Shown: piece after piece, positions 49,974 to 59,581 of the stretch | Numbering within the stretch: the stretch's first letter is position 1 | Layout: the number at the start of each line of letters is the position of its first letter | Assembly: GCA_965153355.1 (NCBI GenBank) | Contig: OZ231126.1 | Location: forward strand, 100,378,001 to 100,442,000 | DNA: 64,000 nt | Source: Flaccisagitta enflata | Taxonomy: Eukaryota > Chaetognatha > Sagittoidea > Aphragmophora | Direction: 5' to 3' | Program-made: the position numbers and the translations under genes | Notes under the pieces: model-generated | The model's input: only the letters and a program-made list of their open reading frames with translations | Databases searched by the model: none | Told to the model about the DNA's origin: nothing

Positions 49974-50415
49974 TTATCGAGCAACGACGAAGCATATTTC
50001 ACCCAGGCCACCTCAACCACCTAAAACCACCCAAATCAGCTACACAGTGGTAGTTATCGAGCAACGAAGCATATTTCACCCAGGCCACCTCAACCACCTA
50101 AAACCACCCAAATCAGCTACACAGTGGTAGTTATCGAGCAACGACGAAGCATATTTCACCCAGGCCACCTCAACCACCTAAAACCACCCAAATCAGCTAC
50201 ACAGTGGTAGTTATCGAGCAACGACGAAGCATATTTCACCCAGGCCACCTCAACCACCTAAAACCACCCAAATCAGCTACACAGTGGTAGTTATCAACGG
50301 CGAAGCATATTTCACCCAGGCCACCTCAACAACCTAAAACCACCCAAATCAGCTACACAGTGGTAGTTATCGAGCAACGACGAAGCATATTTCACCCAGG
50401 CCACCTCAACCACCT
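49802..50415. repeat. 80-bp minisatellite, ~8 copies
   Basis: Unit begins ACACAGTGGTAGTTATCGAG and holds CATATTTCACCCAGGCC and CACCTAAAACCACCC. Copies are nearly identical with two small deletions (in the copies starting near 50040 and 50280). Confidence 0.9.
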
Positions 50416-50756
50416 GAGCCCATTGATTCATCTTACCAGCGGGATATAGTCCTGCATCCCACCCACCTCCAAGGTTCAAATTCACCATTATCGTTTCTAA
50501 GAAAAACTTTCTTGATGCTATTATTGAAGGCAAAATGTTTCCTAACATCCTGAAACAAAAATCAGCTTGGAATTTTTTACATCATTTTTTTTCTTTCAAA
50601 TATCAAAAAAAAGTTTCTGAAACCCGACCTATAGGTTATGTTATCTCAATTATAAAAGTTTTTAGATTCATTCTCAAGTACAATATGCTAACTGTTTTAA
50701 TGATCACATGGCGGATAAGGTGCTCGCCAAAATCGCGCTAGAAATGGTCATTTGCG

Positions 50757-50758
<2 letters not shown>
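50416..50758. other. No gene seen
   Basis: Unique AT-rich DNA; GGTTCAAATTC near 50474 resembles a pol III B box in isolation. Confidence 0.4.

Positions 50759-50823
<65 letters not shown>
50759..50823. repeat. (GT)n microsatellite
   Basis: GT dinucleotides. Confidence 0.95.
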
Positions 50824-50828
<5 letters not shown>

Positions 50829-50972
50829 TGCTGCGCGTTTTGGTCCAAAAACCTTCATCTTTACTTTCATTTTGGCTTCTTCCTGATTTTTTTATCATTT
50901 CTCTTATTTTCTTCGACCGTTACTTCTCCGGTTAACGACAACAACAACAACAACCAATACTTTTTCGTTTTT

Positions 50973-51560
50973 AGTCGGGTGCTACGAGACTTTACACCCC
51001 GCTCTATCGGTCCATCCATCGGCCCGTCAGTCTGTCCGTCTGTCGGTTTTCCTTTTGGGCGTTCCCGTCTCTCTTCCTTTCCATCTCTCTTTCTTTCCTT
51101 CTATCTTTCTTTCCTTCTCTCTTTCTTTCCATCTCTCTTTCTTTCCTTCTATCTTTCTTTCCTTCTCTCTTTCTTTCCTTCTCTCTCTCTTTCCTTCTCT
51201 CTTTCTTTCCTTCTCTCTTCCTTTCCTTCTCTCTTCCTCTCCTGCTTTCTTTCTCCCTTTCTTTCTTTCTTCGCCCTTTCCTTCTTTCACTCTTTGATTT
51301 TTTTTTAGGTGCGCCATGGCACCTCTATAACTAGCTCTGTCTGTCGGTCGCTCGATCGGTTGGTTGGTCGGTCGGTCGGTCACGCTCGAGTTGAAAATCA
51401 CGAAAAGAAGCAAAAATCACTGGAAATGGTTCCAGATGCCAGATGCGCCATAGCACCTCTATAAGAAGCTCTGTCTGTCCGTCCATCCGTCGGTCACGCT
51501 CAAATGAAAAATCGCTCATTTCGTTCATCATTGATGATACTCGTCACTTCATTCACAAAA
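50973..51560 (+). mobile_element. Hairpin-headed short elements, copies F, G, H
   Basis: F at 50973: AGTCGGGT-GCT-ACGAGACT (imperfect stem), then GTCTGTCCGTC. A CTTT/TCTC pyrimidine tract (51060-51295) follows. G at 51307: AGGTGCGCCATGGCACCT then CTATAACTAG and GGTCGGTCGGTCACGCTCGA. H at 51441: AGATGCGCCATAGCACCT then CTATAAGAAG and CGTCGGTCACGCTC. G and H share the tail to TGAAAA(T). Confidence 0.5.
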
Positions 51561-51584
51561 ATAATCAGCTACGGTTAAGTCTGA

Positions 51585-51800
51585 TCGAGCTAGGGATAGG
51601 TCGGATAGGTCTGGTGATAGGTCGCATAGTTCTGGTGATAGGTCGGATAGGTGTGGGGATAGGTCTGATAGAGCTCGGGATAGGTCTGATGGAGCTCGGG
51701 AGAGGTCTGATAGAGCTCGGGATAGGTCTGATAGAGCTAGGGATAGGTCTGATGGAGCTAGGGATAGGTCTGATGGAGCTAGGGATAGGTCTAAGAATTA
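51585..51800. repeat. ~21-bp minisatellite (GAGCTCGGGATAGGTCTGAT)
   Basis: About ten units of 18-21 bp with one or two base differences; Ile/Gly/Leu frames across it are artefacts. Confidence 0.9.
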
Positions 51801-52200
51801 GTAACGCCCGGCGCACCGTCTTGGCCCGTGAATCCGGCCTTGTTCCTTATTTTTTTATTTTTTTAACCGTGGATCCTTATCATGTTGGTCCGTTGGTTTG
51901 TTGGTTGGTCCATTGGGCGGTAACTTTTTTTTGAAATGCAAGCGGTTTTTTCTATACTGCCCTTACCCACCCGTCCGCGACAGGGGGAGTGTGCACAGCG
52001 TTGTTTTTTGTTTCTATGTTTCTTTTTATAACTTTTCTTTGGTTTTTTTTCTATCATTTCTTTCTCTTCCTTTTTCAAGGCCTCATGCATCGGTTCGCTC
52101 ATCAGTCTATTGATCTGTCTTCGTTGTGTATTCCAACTGAGGACAGATGAAAAAAGAATGAGTTATAAAGCTAAGAATGCATACATTATGAGATTCACAG
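51801..52200. other. GCCCTTACCC module, no gene
   Basis: AATCCGGCCTTGTT (51831), ATGTTGGTCCGTTGG (51881) and CTGCCCTTACCCACCCGTCC (51957) repeat words from copies A and E, showing another worn copy of the same dispersed module. Confidence 0.45.
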
Positions 52201-52225
52201 CTGAACGGTCAAAGCATATCCTTGC

Positions 52226-52552
52226 TTGTTCAAGTCAGTCTGTACTTCCAATAGTGAGACCAATGCTGAAATCTATATTTTAGTTCAATTGAGTTATAGG
52301 ACGGAGGCTTTACCGCCTTCGTATGATTTCACTAACACCGAATTAAAAGCAAACCTAATTTTAAAAAGTAAAATACGCGCGTTTTTCAAAACCGCCACCG
52401 ATCGCCACACGTGGAAACAAACTAATGCCTCGAAGCAACAAAAAAATGATATCTGTTTTGTTGAGTCATTGCGACGAACCGCGACAAAATCGCTAAAAGA
52501 CAAAAAAAGAAAAGTTGACACTGTCACGCCGTGTGCCCATGGTCGACCATGA
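52226..52552 (+). CDS. Lys/Thr-rich ORF, possible exon, unrecognised
   Basis: Frame without a proper start (TTG at the listed edge). From about 52275: YILVQLSYRTEALPPSYDF then TNTELKANLILKSKIRAFFK, KSLKDKKRKVDT. Ordered composition and basic clusters make it plausible coding. It overlaps the next ORF, which is in another frame, for 14 bp. Confidence 0.35.
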   Translation: MFKSVCTSNSETNAEIYILVQLSYRTEALPPSYDFTNTELKANLILKSKIRAFFKTATDRHTWKQTNASKQQKNDICFVESLRRTATKSLKDKKRKVDTVTPCAHGRP

Positions 52553-53150
52553 CAACACATACAATGATGATATAAAGGTATTCTTAACATTTGGGCATGC
52601 TAACTTGGTACGCAGAGGCCTCCTTTGGGCCGTAACGCACAATGTCAATTTTGGCTTTTTGGCGGCACACCGCCTCTCCTATGCGTCCGCCATGTCTGAG
52701 ATCATGTCTGGGGCTAAGTTACACACATACCTACCCAATAAAAAAGAAATCTCGAAATCATTTTTGCTTGATCAACTACCACGGTGTATCAGCGCCACCA
52801 TTGCCATCTTCGTCGCCCCCACGATCGTCCATATCAAGAGTTACGTCAACAACTTCACCGTCGTCACCACCTTTTGTTGCGCTCCCTCTCCAACCACCTC
52901 CACCACCCGCTCCTCTACTACCAAATGCTCCTCTACTCCTGCGTTGGGAACCTTTTGGCCGACCCCAAATCCCACCTGCGCCACTGTTAACTACTCCGTT
53001 ATCTGCTCCATTGGCGACCCCCCCTCCAATCATTATCGCCCCGCCAATAGGAACTCCTTCAGCCTCGACTCCAGCTTCAGCTTCAACTCCAGCGGCTCCA
53101 ACTTCTTCGACTACTACTACATCAACAGCAACAGCAACAACTTCATCTAA
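52539..53150 (+). CDS. Unrecognised protein with Ser/Thr/Pro-rich tail
   Basis: ATG 52539 has a favourable context (GCCCATGG). The first 80 codons look like a folded segment (KVFLTFGHANLVRRGLLWAV, HRLSYASAMSEIMSG, LPNKKEISKSFLLDQLP). Beyond about 52785 this frame turns Thr/Ser/Asn-rich to a stop at 53150, while the +1 frame gives a Pro/Ser/Ala-rich sequence with poly-Pro and TSSTTTTSTATAT to 53199, more like neighbouring genes. Which one is used cannot be told by eye. Function unknown. Confidence 0.45.
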   Translation: MVDHDNTYNDDIKVFLTFGHANLVRRGLLWAVTHNVNFGFLAAHRLSYASAMSEIMSGAKLHTYLPNKKEISKSFLLDQLPRCISATIAIFVAPTIVHIKSYVNNFTVVTTFCCAPSPTTSTTRSSTTKCSSTPALGTFWPTPNPTCATVNYSVICSIGDPPSNHYRPANRNSFSLDSSFSFNSSGSNFFDYYYINSNSNNFI

Positions 53151-53214
53151 CAACACCCGCAACGACAGGTACTACTCCTTCAATAATGTTTCTTTTTAAA
53201 AAAATCGCACTGTA

Positions 53215-54175
53215 ACCTTGGGGACAAAAAAAATGGCGGATTTTTCAAAACAGATTCTATCTATCTTAATCTAATAAAAACTTATTAAAATCGGTGATGG
53301 TTGGAAAGCTCTTCAAAGGATCTTTCATTTGAGTCGTGTCTGGAATCTTTAACTCAAACGGTTTAGGAACTAGAGCAGTTTGAACATGACTACTCTTTTT
53401 CTACTCTGACCTCATGGCAAGAATGAGTGCTAAAAAATAATCATCTTAAAACCGTAGTAAAAATTGTCTGATTTTGATGAAAATTGAACTGGCAGCCATA
53501 GATACCTTCCTCTGACAGCACATAGAAAATTTTCAAAATCGTAAAACTTTTACAATCATTTTCATCTTGAGAAAGATCTCATAATTTTCAAGCAATCTGA
53601 GTGTCAATGTGATAGCAACATGGCTGTTTTCAAAGATTTTTTTTATCTAGTTTTGATAAAAATCATATCAAATTCATGATGGTTTTGAAGCTCTGGGAAT
53701 AATGTTTAAGTTGGAATAGCATAAGATTGGTTCCGCCAATTTAGTAGTGAAATGAATGTAACTACAGCAAACCACCTAAAATTTAGCATATTTCATTGAA
53801 ATCTAGTATATAAAATCATGAAAACCCTGGTAAAAATCCTCAGATTAGCATAAAAATTGAAGTGATATCAGAAGACATGAACATATGAATTACCACCTAA
53901 ATTTTTTTAGAAATTGGACTGAATCTTCTCTCATTTTTGGAAATTCTAACTTTTTTCAAAATCCTCTTTATAGAGTCACGGGCAGTCCAGAAAAGGAGTA
54001 GTCATGTTCAAACTACTCTAGCTTCTAAACCGTTTGAGTTAAAATTTCCAGCTACAACTCAAATGAAAGATCTTTTGAAGAGCTTTTTAACCATCCCCGA
54101 TTTTAATTAGTTTTTCTTGAATTGAGATAGATAAAACTTTTTTTGAAAATCCACCATTTTTTTTGTCCCCAAGGT
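53215..54175. mobile_element. Non-autonomous TIR element (ACCTTGG family), copy 2
   Basis: Starts ACCTTGGGGACAAAAAAAAT and ends with its reverse complement, the arms pairing for about 190 bp including GAACATGACTACTC / GAGTAGTCATGTTC. TA on both sides (53213-53214, 54176-54177). Shares the outer TIR and the word GATCTTTCATTTGAGTCGTG with copy 1 at 10255, but the centres differ. No ORF inside. Confidence 0.85.

Positions 54176-54177
<2 letters not shown>

Positions 54178-54262
<85 letters not shown>
54178..54262. repeat. (TA)n microsatellite at the TIR element edge
   Basis: About 42 TA units directly after the target-site TA of the TIR element. Confidence 0.95.
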
Positions 54263-54264
<2 letters not shown>

Positions 54265-54269
54265 GCATC

Positions 54270-54960
54270 AATCTGTCACAGCCATCGTCTTTTTCTCTGT
54301 GTCACGGCCGTTGTCTCTTTTTCCTCTGTGTCACGGCCGTCGTCTCTTTTTTCTCTGTGTCGCGCCCGTCGTCTCTTTTTCTCTGTGTCGCGCCCGTCGT
54401 CTCTTTCTCTCTATTTCTCATTCTCCTACTTCTTCGCTGTTGACTAGTCTGTTCATGGAGGCCTCTCTCAAAACATTATCACTATAATTACAATATTATG
54501 CTTTGGTGGGACGCCTTCACGAACATGCCGCATCCATCCTGCGATAGTCTACCTTACCAAACTAAAAAAAATTGAGAAAAGATAAAAAATTGAAAAAAAA
54601 ATTGAAAAATTGAAAAATTGAAAAAATTGAAAAATTGAAAAAATTGAAAAATTGAAAAATTGAAAAATTGAAAAATTGAAAAATTGAAAAAAAAAATTGA
54701 TACTCTCATCTTCCCCACCGCCAAACAACTGCAAGCTGGTGGCTTCAGTGTAAATGGCTGTTGTTTTCATTTGAAAATGGCTGTTTTATTTGGCTATTTC
54801 ATTTGTAAATGACTGTTGTTTTCATTTGAAAAAAAATTCGGTACTCTCATCTTCTCTCTAAAGATACTCTCATCTTCTCTATCGTCAAACAACTGCAGCT
54901 GGTGGCTTCAGTGGCCGTTCTGTGTAGATGGCTGTTGTTTTCATTCAAAATAACGTACTA
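54270..54960. repeat. Short tandem repeats, no gene
   Basis: Five ~31-bp CTGTGTC(A/G)CGGCCGTCGTCT units (54276-54410), (TTGAAAAA)n at 54591-54690, and a duplicated 160-bp segment (TACTCTCATCTTC at about 54701 and 54864, each with CAAACAACTGCA and GGTGGCTTCAGTG). Confidence 0.8.
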
Positions 54961-55131
54961 CAACCATTAACAGAACCACCATTGATTTGCCAACACTGTG
55001 GAAATTCGCCAAAGTTGCCAGAGATGTAGATATAGATTGCTTTGGAGGATGATCATCGATTATTTCAAATGAGTTCTCATTGATTTCCCTCCCTCCCTCT
55101 TTCTCTCTCACACCTCCCCTCATGTTAATAG

Positions 55132-55594
55132 CACGCCGACGGCCACAGGCGGTGAAAGACGGCGTCCTTCTACTTCTCTCACTTCTCTCAAACGCCGCCG
55201 CCCTCTAGTCGACGAAGTCATCGAAGTCCAATGGCGTCGAAACACTTCACTTAACGACCCTCTCGACGACGACCACCACAGCAATAACAAGGAATCAACT
55301 TCATCGTCTGTCTCCGTCTCTCTCCACACCCCGACGGGAATTATTCCGTCAAAACCTACATCATCTTCATTATCAGCAACAACCTCCACTTCGCCCTCAT
55401 CATCACCGGTGACAAGAGAGACAAAGGCGTTCTCACCAAAACAAACTATTGATGATCGTCCTTTATTGTCTTCCCCCACCATCTTCTCCGACGCGATTGA
55501 GGGCGCAGTTTTCTCGATTCTCCTAGCCTCGGCCACAGCAATCTTCATATCGACAGCGTCGTACCTACTTTTATCCTACCTGTTACCAAACTGA
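55132..55594 (+). CDS. Exon of a possible tail-anchored membrane protein, unrecognised
   Basis: The open frame follows a strong acceptor (pyrimidine tract, then ATGTTAATAG at 55122-55131). It reads TPTATGGERRRP, basic KRRRPLVDEVIEVQWRR, DDDHHSNN, a long Ser/Thr/Pro stretch, KAFSPKQTIDDRPLL, and ends with a hydrophobic helix AVFSILLASATAIFISTASY followed by LLLSYLLPN-stop, long enough to be a C-terminal membrane anchor. A second frame from about 55503 continues into Asn/Asp repeats (to 56037), so either the anchor frame or a frame-changed Asn-rich form is real. No ATG in the exon; an upstream exon is required. Confidence 0.45.
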
Positions 55595-56183
<589 letters not shown>

Positions 56184-56217
56184 ATGGAACAACAACAACA
56201 ACAACAACAACAACAAT

Positions 56218-56219
<2 letters not shown>
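56184..56219 (+). other. Upstream mini-ORF Met-Glu-Gln9-stop
   Basis: ATG 56184, GAA, nine CAA, then TAA at 56217. The same frame goes on through more CAA codons and joins the ATG at 56271 without another stop, so one CAA-to-TAA change separates the two. Confidence 0.6.
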
Positions 56220-56249
<30 letters not shown>

Positions 56250-56270
56250 CCGACAAGTCTCTCCAACAAC

Positions 56271-57958
56271 ATGGCTGGCTCACTACAGCAGCAGTCGTCG
56301 ACAACTGAGGCCATTGACGGTGAGACTTTTTTTAATTTTCATTTCTTTTATTTTCACATTTTATTTTATTTTCACCTCTTTTGGTTTTTTTTTTACTATT
56401 GTACCTATCATCTTTATTCCCGGCCCATTGTCTTTGTTCCCGGCCCATTGTCTTTGTTCCCAGCCCATCGTCTTTGTTCCTGGCCCATCATCTTTGTTCC
56501 CGGCCCATCATCTTTGTTCCCGACCCATCGTCTTTGTTCCCGGCCCATCATCTTTGTTCCCGGCCCATCATCTTTGTTCCCGGCCCATCGTCTTTGTTCC
56601 CGGCCCATCGTCTTTGTTCCCGGCCCATCGTCTTTGTTCCCGGCCCATCGTCTTTGTTCCCGGCCCATCGTCTTTGTTCCCGGCCCATCGTCTTTGTTCC
56701 CGGCCCATCGTCTTTGTTCCCGGCCCATCGTCTTTTTTCCCACCACCATCTCATCTTTCCCTCCTCTCCTCTTCCTCTTAGGCCCTCTATGGAATCATCG
56801 CCAAGGGACGACAATCGCAGCGACGATTGAATTGGCGAAAGTAAAAGCAGAAGAGGACCCAACAGATCATCGCGAAGATCTTGTGAAACAAGCAAGAATT
56901 CAGGCGAGGCGCCGCGAAGGACGTTCACAAGGCTGCGATCTCCATGTAGACGCCAGACTGCACGCGAAGATCCAAGAACGACAGAATGACATAGCGACAA
57001 CTGTGGGAAACTTTGTAAACCAGGTCGCCCTGCATACGTACGCCTCCCCCGCTTTATCCTCCGCCAATGATCCCCCTGCTCCCTCTCCCGCATTTCAACA
57101 TTTTGTTACTCATCATCTTCTTTCGCCTCCCCATCATCCTCCTCCTCCTCCGCCTCCTCTATCAACAACAACCTCGACGGTGTCTTCAACAACCCCCATA
57201 GTCGCCGCTCCTCCTCCTCCTCCTCCTCCTCCTCCTCCTCTATCAACAACAACCTCCTCGACGGTGTCTTCAACAACCCCCATAGTCACTCGTCCTCTTC
57301 CTCCTCCTCCTCCTCCTCTATCAACAACAACTTCAACCTACTACATTCCAATACCCCCTACTTCAACCCCCATCGTCGCTCCTCTTTCAACAACGACAAA
57401 CAATCCTTTTATAACTTGGTCCACCGTCGACGATGAGGACGATAGTGAGATCGAAGTGATGGATACCGTTCCGTCAGGAGCCCCCACTCAACAACAGCCG
57501 CCGCAACCAGCGACTCCAACTCCGTCGTCGGTTATTCACCACCCGGGAGGATCGACTTCCCAAGATTATCTTCTTATGCCCCCGCCATCGCAACCGCCGC
57601 CTCCTTTCATACCGCAAACATTGCAGCCGCCGCAACTGCCGCAGACGCCTCAACAGCATCTTCGCCCTCCAGCTGCGTTAACATCGAATACTCACCATGT
57701 TCATCGGCCAATCGTTCATCGGCCAATCGCTTTGCAACCACAAACGGCGGCTGCAACTTCAAATGCGAGGAAGGTAACGGCGGTTACGGCGGTTACGGCG
57801 GCGTCTTCGGCGTTCACGGCAGCTTTTGGGGCCCCTGCGATGGTCAGCGCGACATTGACACCATCATCCTCCATCACCCAGCATCCGTCTCTTCCCTCTC
57901 TTCCCTCTCGTCAAGATGGCAACGCATGGGTGACAGCAGTTACCACCAGACTACCAAC

Positions 57959-58024
<66 letters not shown>

Positions 58025-58035
58025 GCAACAACAGC

Positions 58036-58066
<31 letters not shown>

Positions 58067-58108
58067 GCAACAACAACAACAACAACAACAACAACCACAA
58101 CAACAACC

Positions 58109-58154
<46 letters not shown>

Positions 58155-58394
58155 CCACCACCCCCCATACCACCACCACCCCCCACCCACCACCCCTGTC
58201 AGAGGCCACGGCCCTTCTCGGGCTTGACAACAATCTTGAGGAAGCCCATCGCTTATATCCCGGTATGGAACACTACATTCGACAAACCCATCCCTCCAGC
58301 AGCCCCGCCATCCCGGCTCCCCATCATCCAAGCGGCAGCGACCACAGTAGTGGCGGCAGCAGCGGTCGGAGCTAGTGGTGAGAAGCAACAGTAG
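56271..58394 (+). CDS. Pro/Gln-rich protein, two exons, unrecognised
   Basis: Exon 1 from ATG 56271 (MAGSLQQQSSTTEAIDG) ends at 56319; intron 56320-56781 (GTGAGA...TCTTCCTCTTAG, 462 bp, phase 1); exon 2 from 56782. After splicing: PLWNHRQGTTIAATIELAKV, an amphipathic helical region with HREDLVKQARIQARRREG, then three PPPPPPLSTTTSTVSSTTP repeats, an acidic DDEDDSEIEVMD, Pro/Gln-rich DNA, more than 50 Gln, and a short ordered end FSGLTTILRKPIAYIPVWNT. The intron is itself open in frame because its 20-bp array lacks stops, which inflates the raw ORF to 707 codons. Reads like a transcription-regulator-type disordered protein, but no domain is recognised. A TAG ends it at 58392; beyond, the frame continues 54 codons. 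Confidence 0.6.
56411..56735 (+). repeat. 20-bp intronic minisatellite, ~16 copies
   Basis: TCTTTGTTCCCGGCCCATCG repeated with T/A changes at one site. Located inside the 56320-56781 intron and ending at its polypyrimidine tract. Confidence 0.9.
57956..58153 (+). repeat. (CAA)n coding tract
   Basis: About 60 CAA/CAG/CCA triplets encoding poly-Gln in the 56271 gene. Reverse and shifted frames (Leu, Cys, Val, Thr) are shadows. Confidence 0.95.
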
Positions 58395-58640
58395 TGGAGG
58401 CAACAGCCCATCGGCAACAACAGTTCTACATCAGCCAGCAACACTGAAACACCAACAGCATCACCACTGATGCACCACTCTCAACCCAACCAACCAACAA
58501 CAACAGCAACCACCACTCCTCATACCGAGGCCACTTTCTCGGGCTTGACAACAATCTGAGGAAGCCCATCGCTTCTTCTTTGGAACACACCACCCTGAAA
58601 CCCGCCTATCGGGGGCAGCAGCGGGCGGCTGTCATTATAT
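58196..58640 (+). repeat. Diverged tandem duplication of a gene 3' segment
   Basis: TTCTCGGGCTTGACAACAAT then CTTGAGGAAGCCCATCGCTT at about 58213-58252 recurs at about 58537-58575 with one T deleted; GGCGGCAGCAGCGGTCGG (about 58352) recurs as GGGGGCAGCAGCGGGCGG (about 58611). Unit about 325 bp. Confidence 0.65.
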
Positions 58641-59579
58641 CCTGGCGATGGAAACGGTGGCGGCGGAGGTGACGGCGGCAACAGTAGTGGCGGTGGAGGT
58701 GACAGCAGCGGCAACAGTAGTGGTGGAGGTGGCAGCGGCAACAGTAGTGGTGGAGGCGGCAGCCACAGCAACAACAGCAACAGTAGTGAAGGAGATGGAA
58801 GCAACAGCCGCAATAGTGGTGGAAGTGGCAACAACAGCGGCGGTGATGTTGGTGACGGTAATAGTGAGAGTGGTGGAAATGGCAGCGGTAGTAGGGGTAA
58901 CGATGGTGGTGACGGTGGTAGCGGGGAAGATGCTGCCGGTGGCGGTGGTAGAGATGAAGACACTGGTGGTGGTGGTGGTGGTGGTGACGGTGGTGAAGGC
59001 ACCACTGATGGGGGCAGTAATGAAGATGCTGGTGGTGGTGGTGGTGGTAGTGATGAAGACACTGGTGGTGGTGGTGGTGGTGGTGGCGGCGACGACGAAG
59101 GCACCGCTGGCGGGGGCAGTAATGAAGATGCTGGTGGTGGTGGTGGTGGTGGTGGTGGTGGTGGTGGTGGTGGTAGTGGTGAAGATGCTGCTAACGGCGG
59201 TGGTGGTGGTGGTAGTAGTGGTGAAGATGTTGAAAGTGGTGGCGGTGGTGGTGGTAGTGGTGAAGATGCTGCTGCTGGTGGTGGTGGCCACAACTCTGAC
59301 AACGACATCGTCGACGACTCTGTCCCCATGGACACCTTCGACCCTGCCCCAGCCATCGTCTCCAACACTAATGATGATAACGTCGACGCCGACGACGGGG
59401 TCCCCGCAACCCACGCCGATGGTGATGATGACAATCTCGATGCAAGAAGCGAATCGCCTGTAATTTTGCCTGATCAGATTGGCGTGACGGACGCCAACAC
59501 CCCCACCGACGGCGACATCATTTTTCTCCGACGAACCGCCCGACAAACCCGACAAACCGCGGGGGTCAAGTCAACATAG
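58599..59579 (+). CDS. Gly/Asn/Ser-rich then acidic ORF; N-terminal part of the zinc-finger gene?
   Basis: Frame open from after a TGA at 58596 to a TAG at 59577; the first in-frame ATG is at 59328. It encodes about 210 residues of GGGGSGNSS and GGGGSGEDA-type repeats, then DNDIVDDSVPMDTFDP, Asp/Asn-rich acidic sequence, and IIFLRRTARQTRQTAG. The next frame starts where this ends: adding one G in the G5 run (59561-59565) would join them, so this is probably the N-terminal part of the zinc-finger protein with a one-base deletion or an assembly error. The minus-strand Pro/Leu and plus-strand Val/Ala frames are shadows. Confidence 0.5.
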   Translation, partial: NPPIGGSSGRLSLYPGDGNGGGGGDGGNSSGGGGDSSGNSSGGGGSGNSSGGGGSHSNNSNSSEGDGSNSRNSGGSGNNSGGDVGDGNSESGGNGSGSRGNDGGDGGSGEDAAGGGGRDEDTGGGGGGGDGGEGTTDGGSNEDAGGGGGGSDEDTGGGGGGGGGDDEGTAGGGSNEDAGGGGGGGGGGGGGGSGEDAANGGGGGGSSGEDVESGGGGGGSGEDAAAGGGGHNSDNDIVDDSVPMDTFDPAPAIVSNTNDDNVDADDGVPATHADGDDDNLDARSESPVILPDQIGVTDANTPTDGDIIFLRRTARQTRQTAGVKST

Positions 59580-59581
59580 AC

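Noticed and set aside
50395-50490. tRNA gene (B-box-like GGTTCAAATTC)
   Set aside because: No A box or cloverleaf could be drawn around it.
56271-58394. A continuous 707-codon protein
   Set aside because: Residues from 56320-56781 are an intronic 20-bp repeat bounded by good splice sites.
58520-59555. Minus-strand Pro/Ser/Leu and Thr/Ile frames of about 300 codons
   Set aside because: Antisense of GGT/GGC/GAT-rich coding; the plus frame alone leads into ordered acidic sequence and the zinc fingers.
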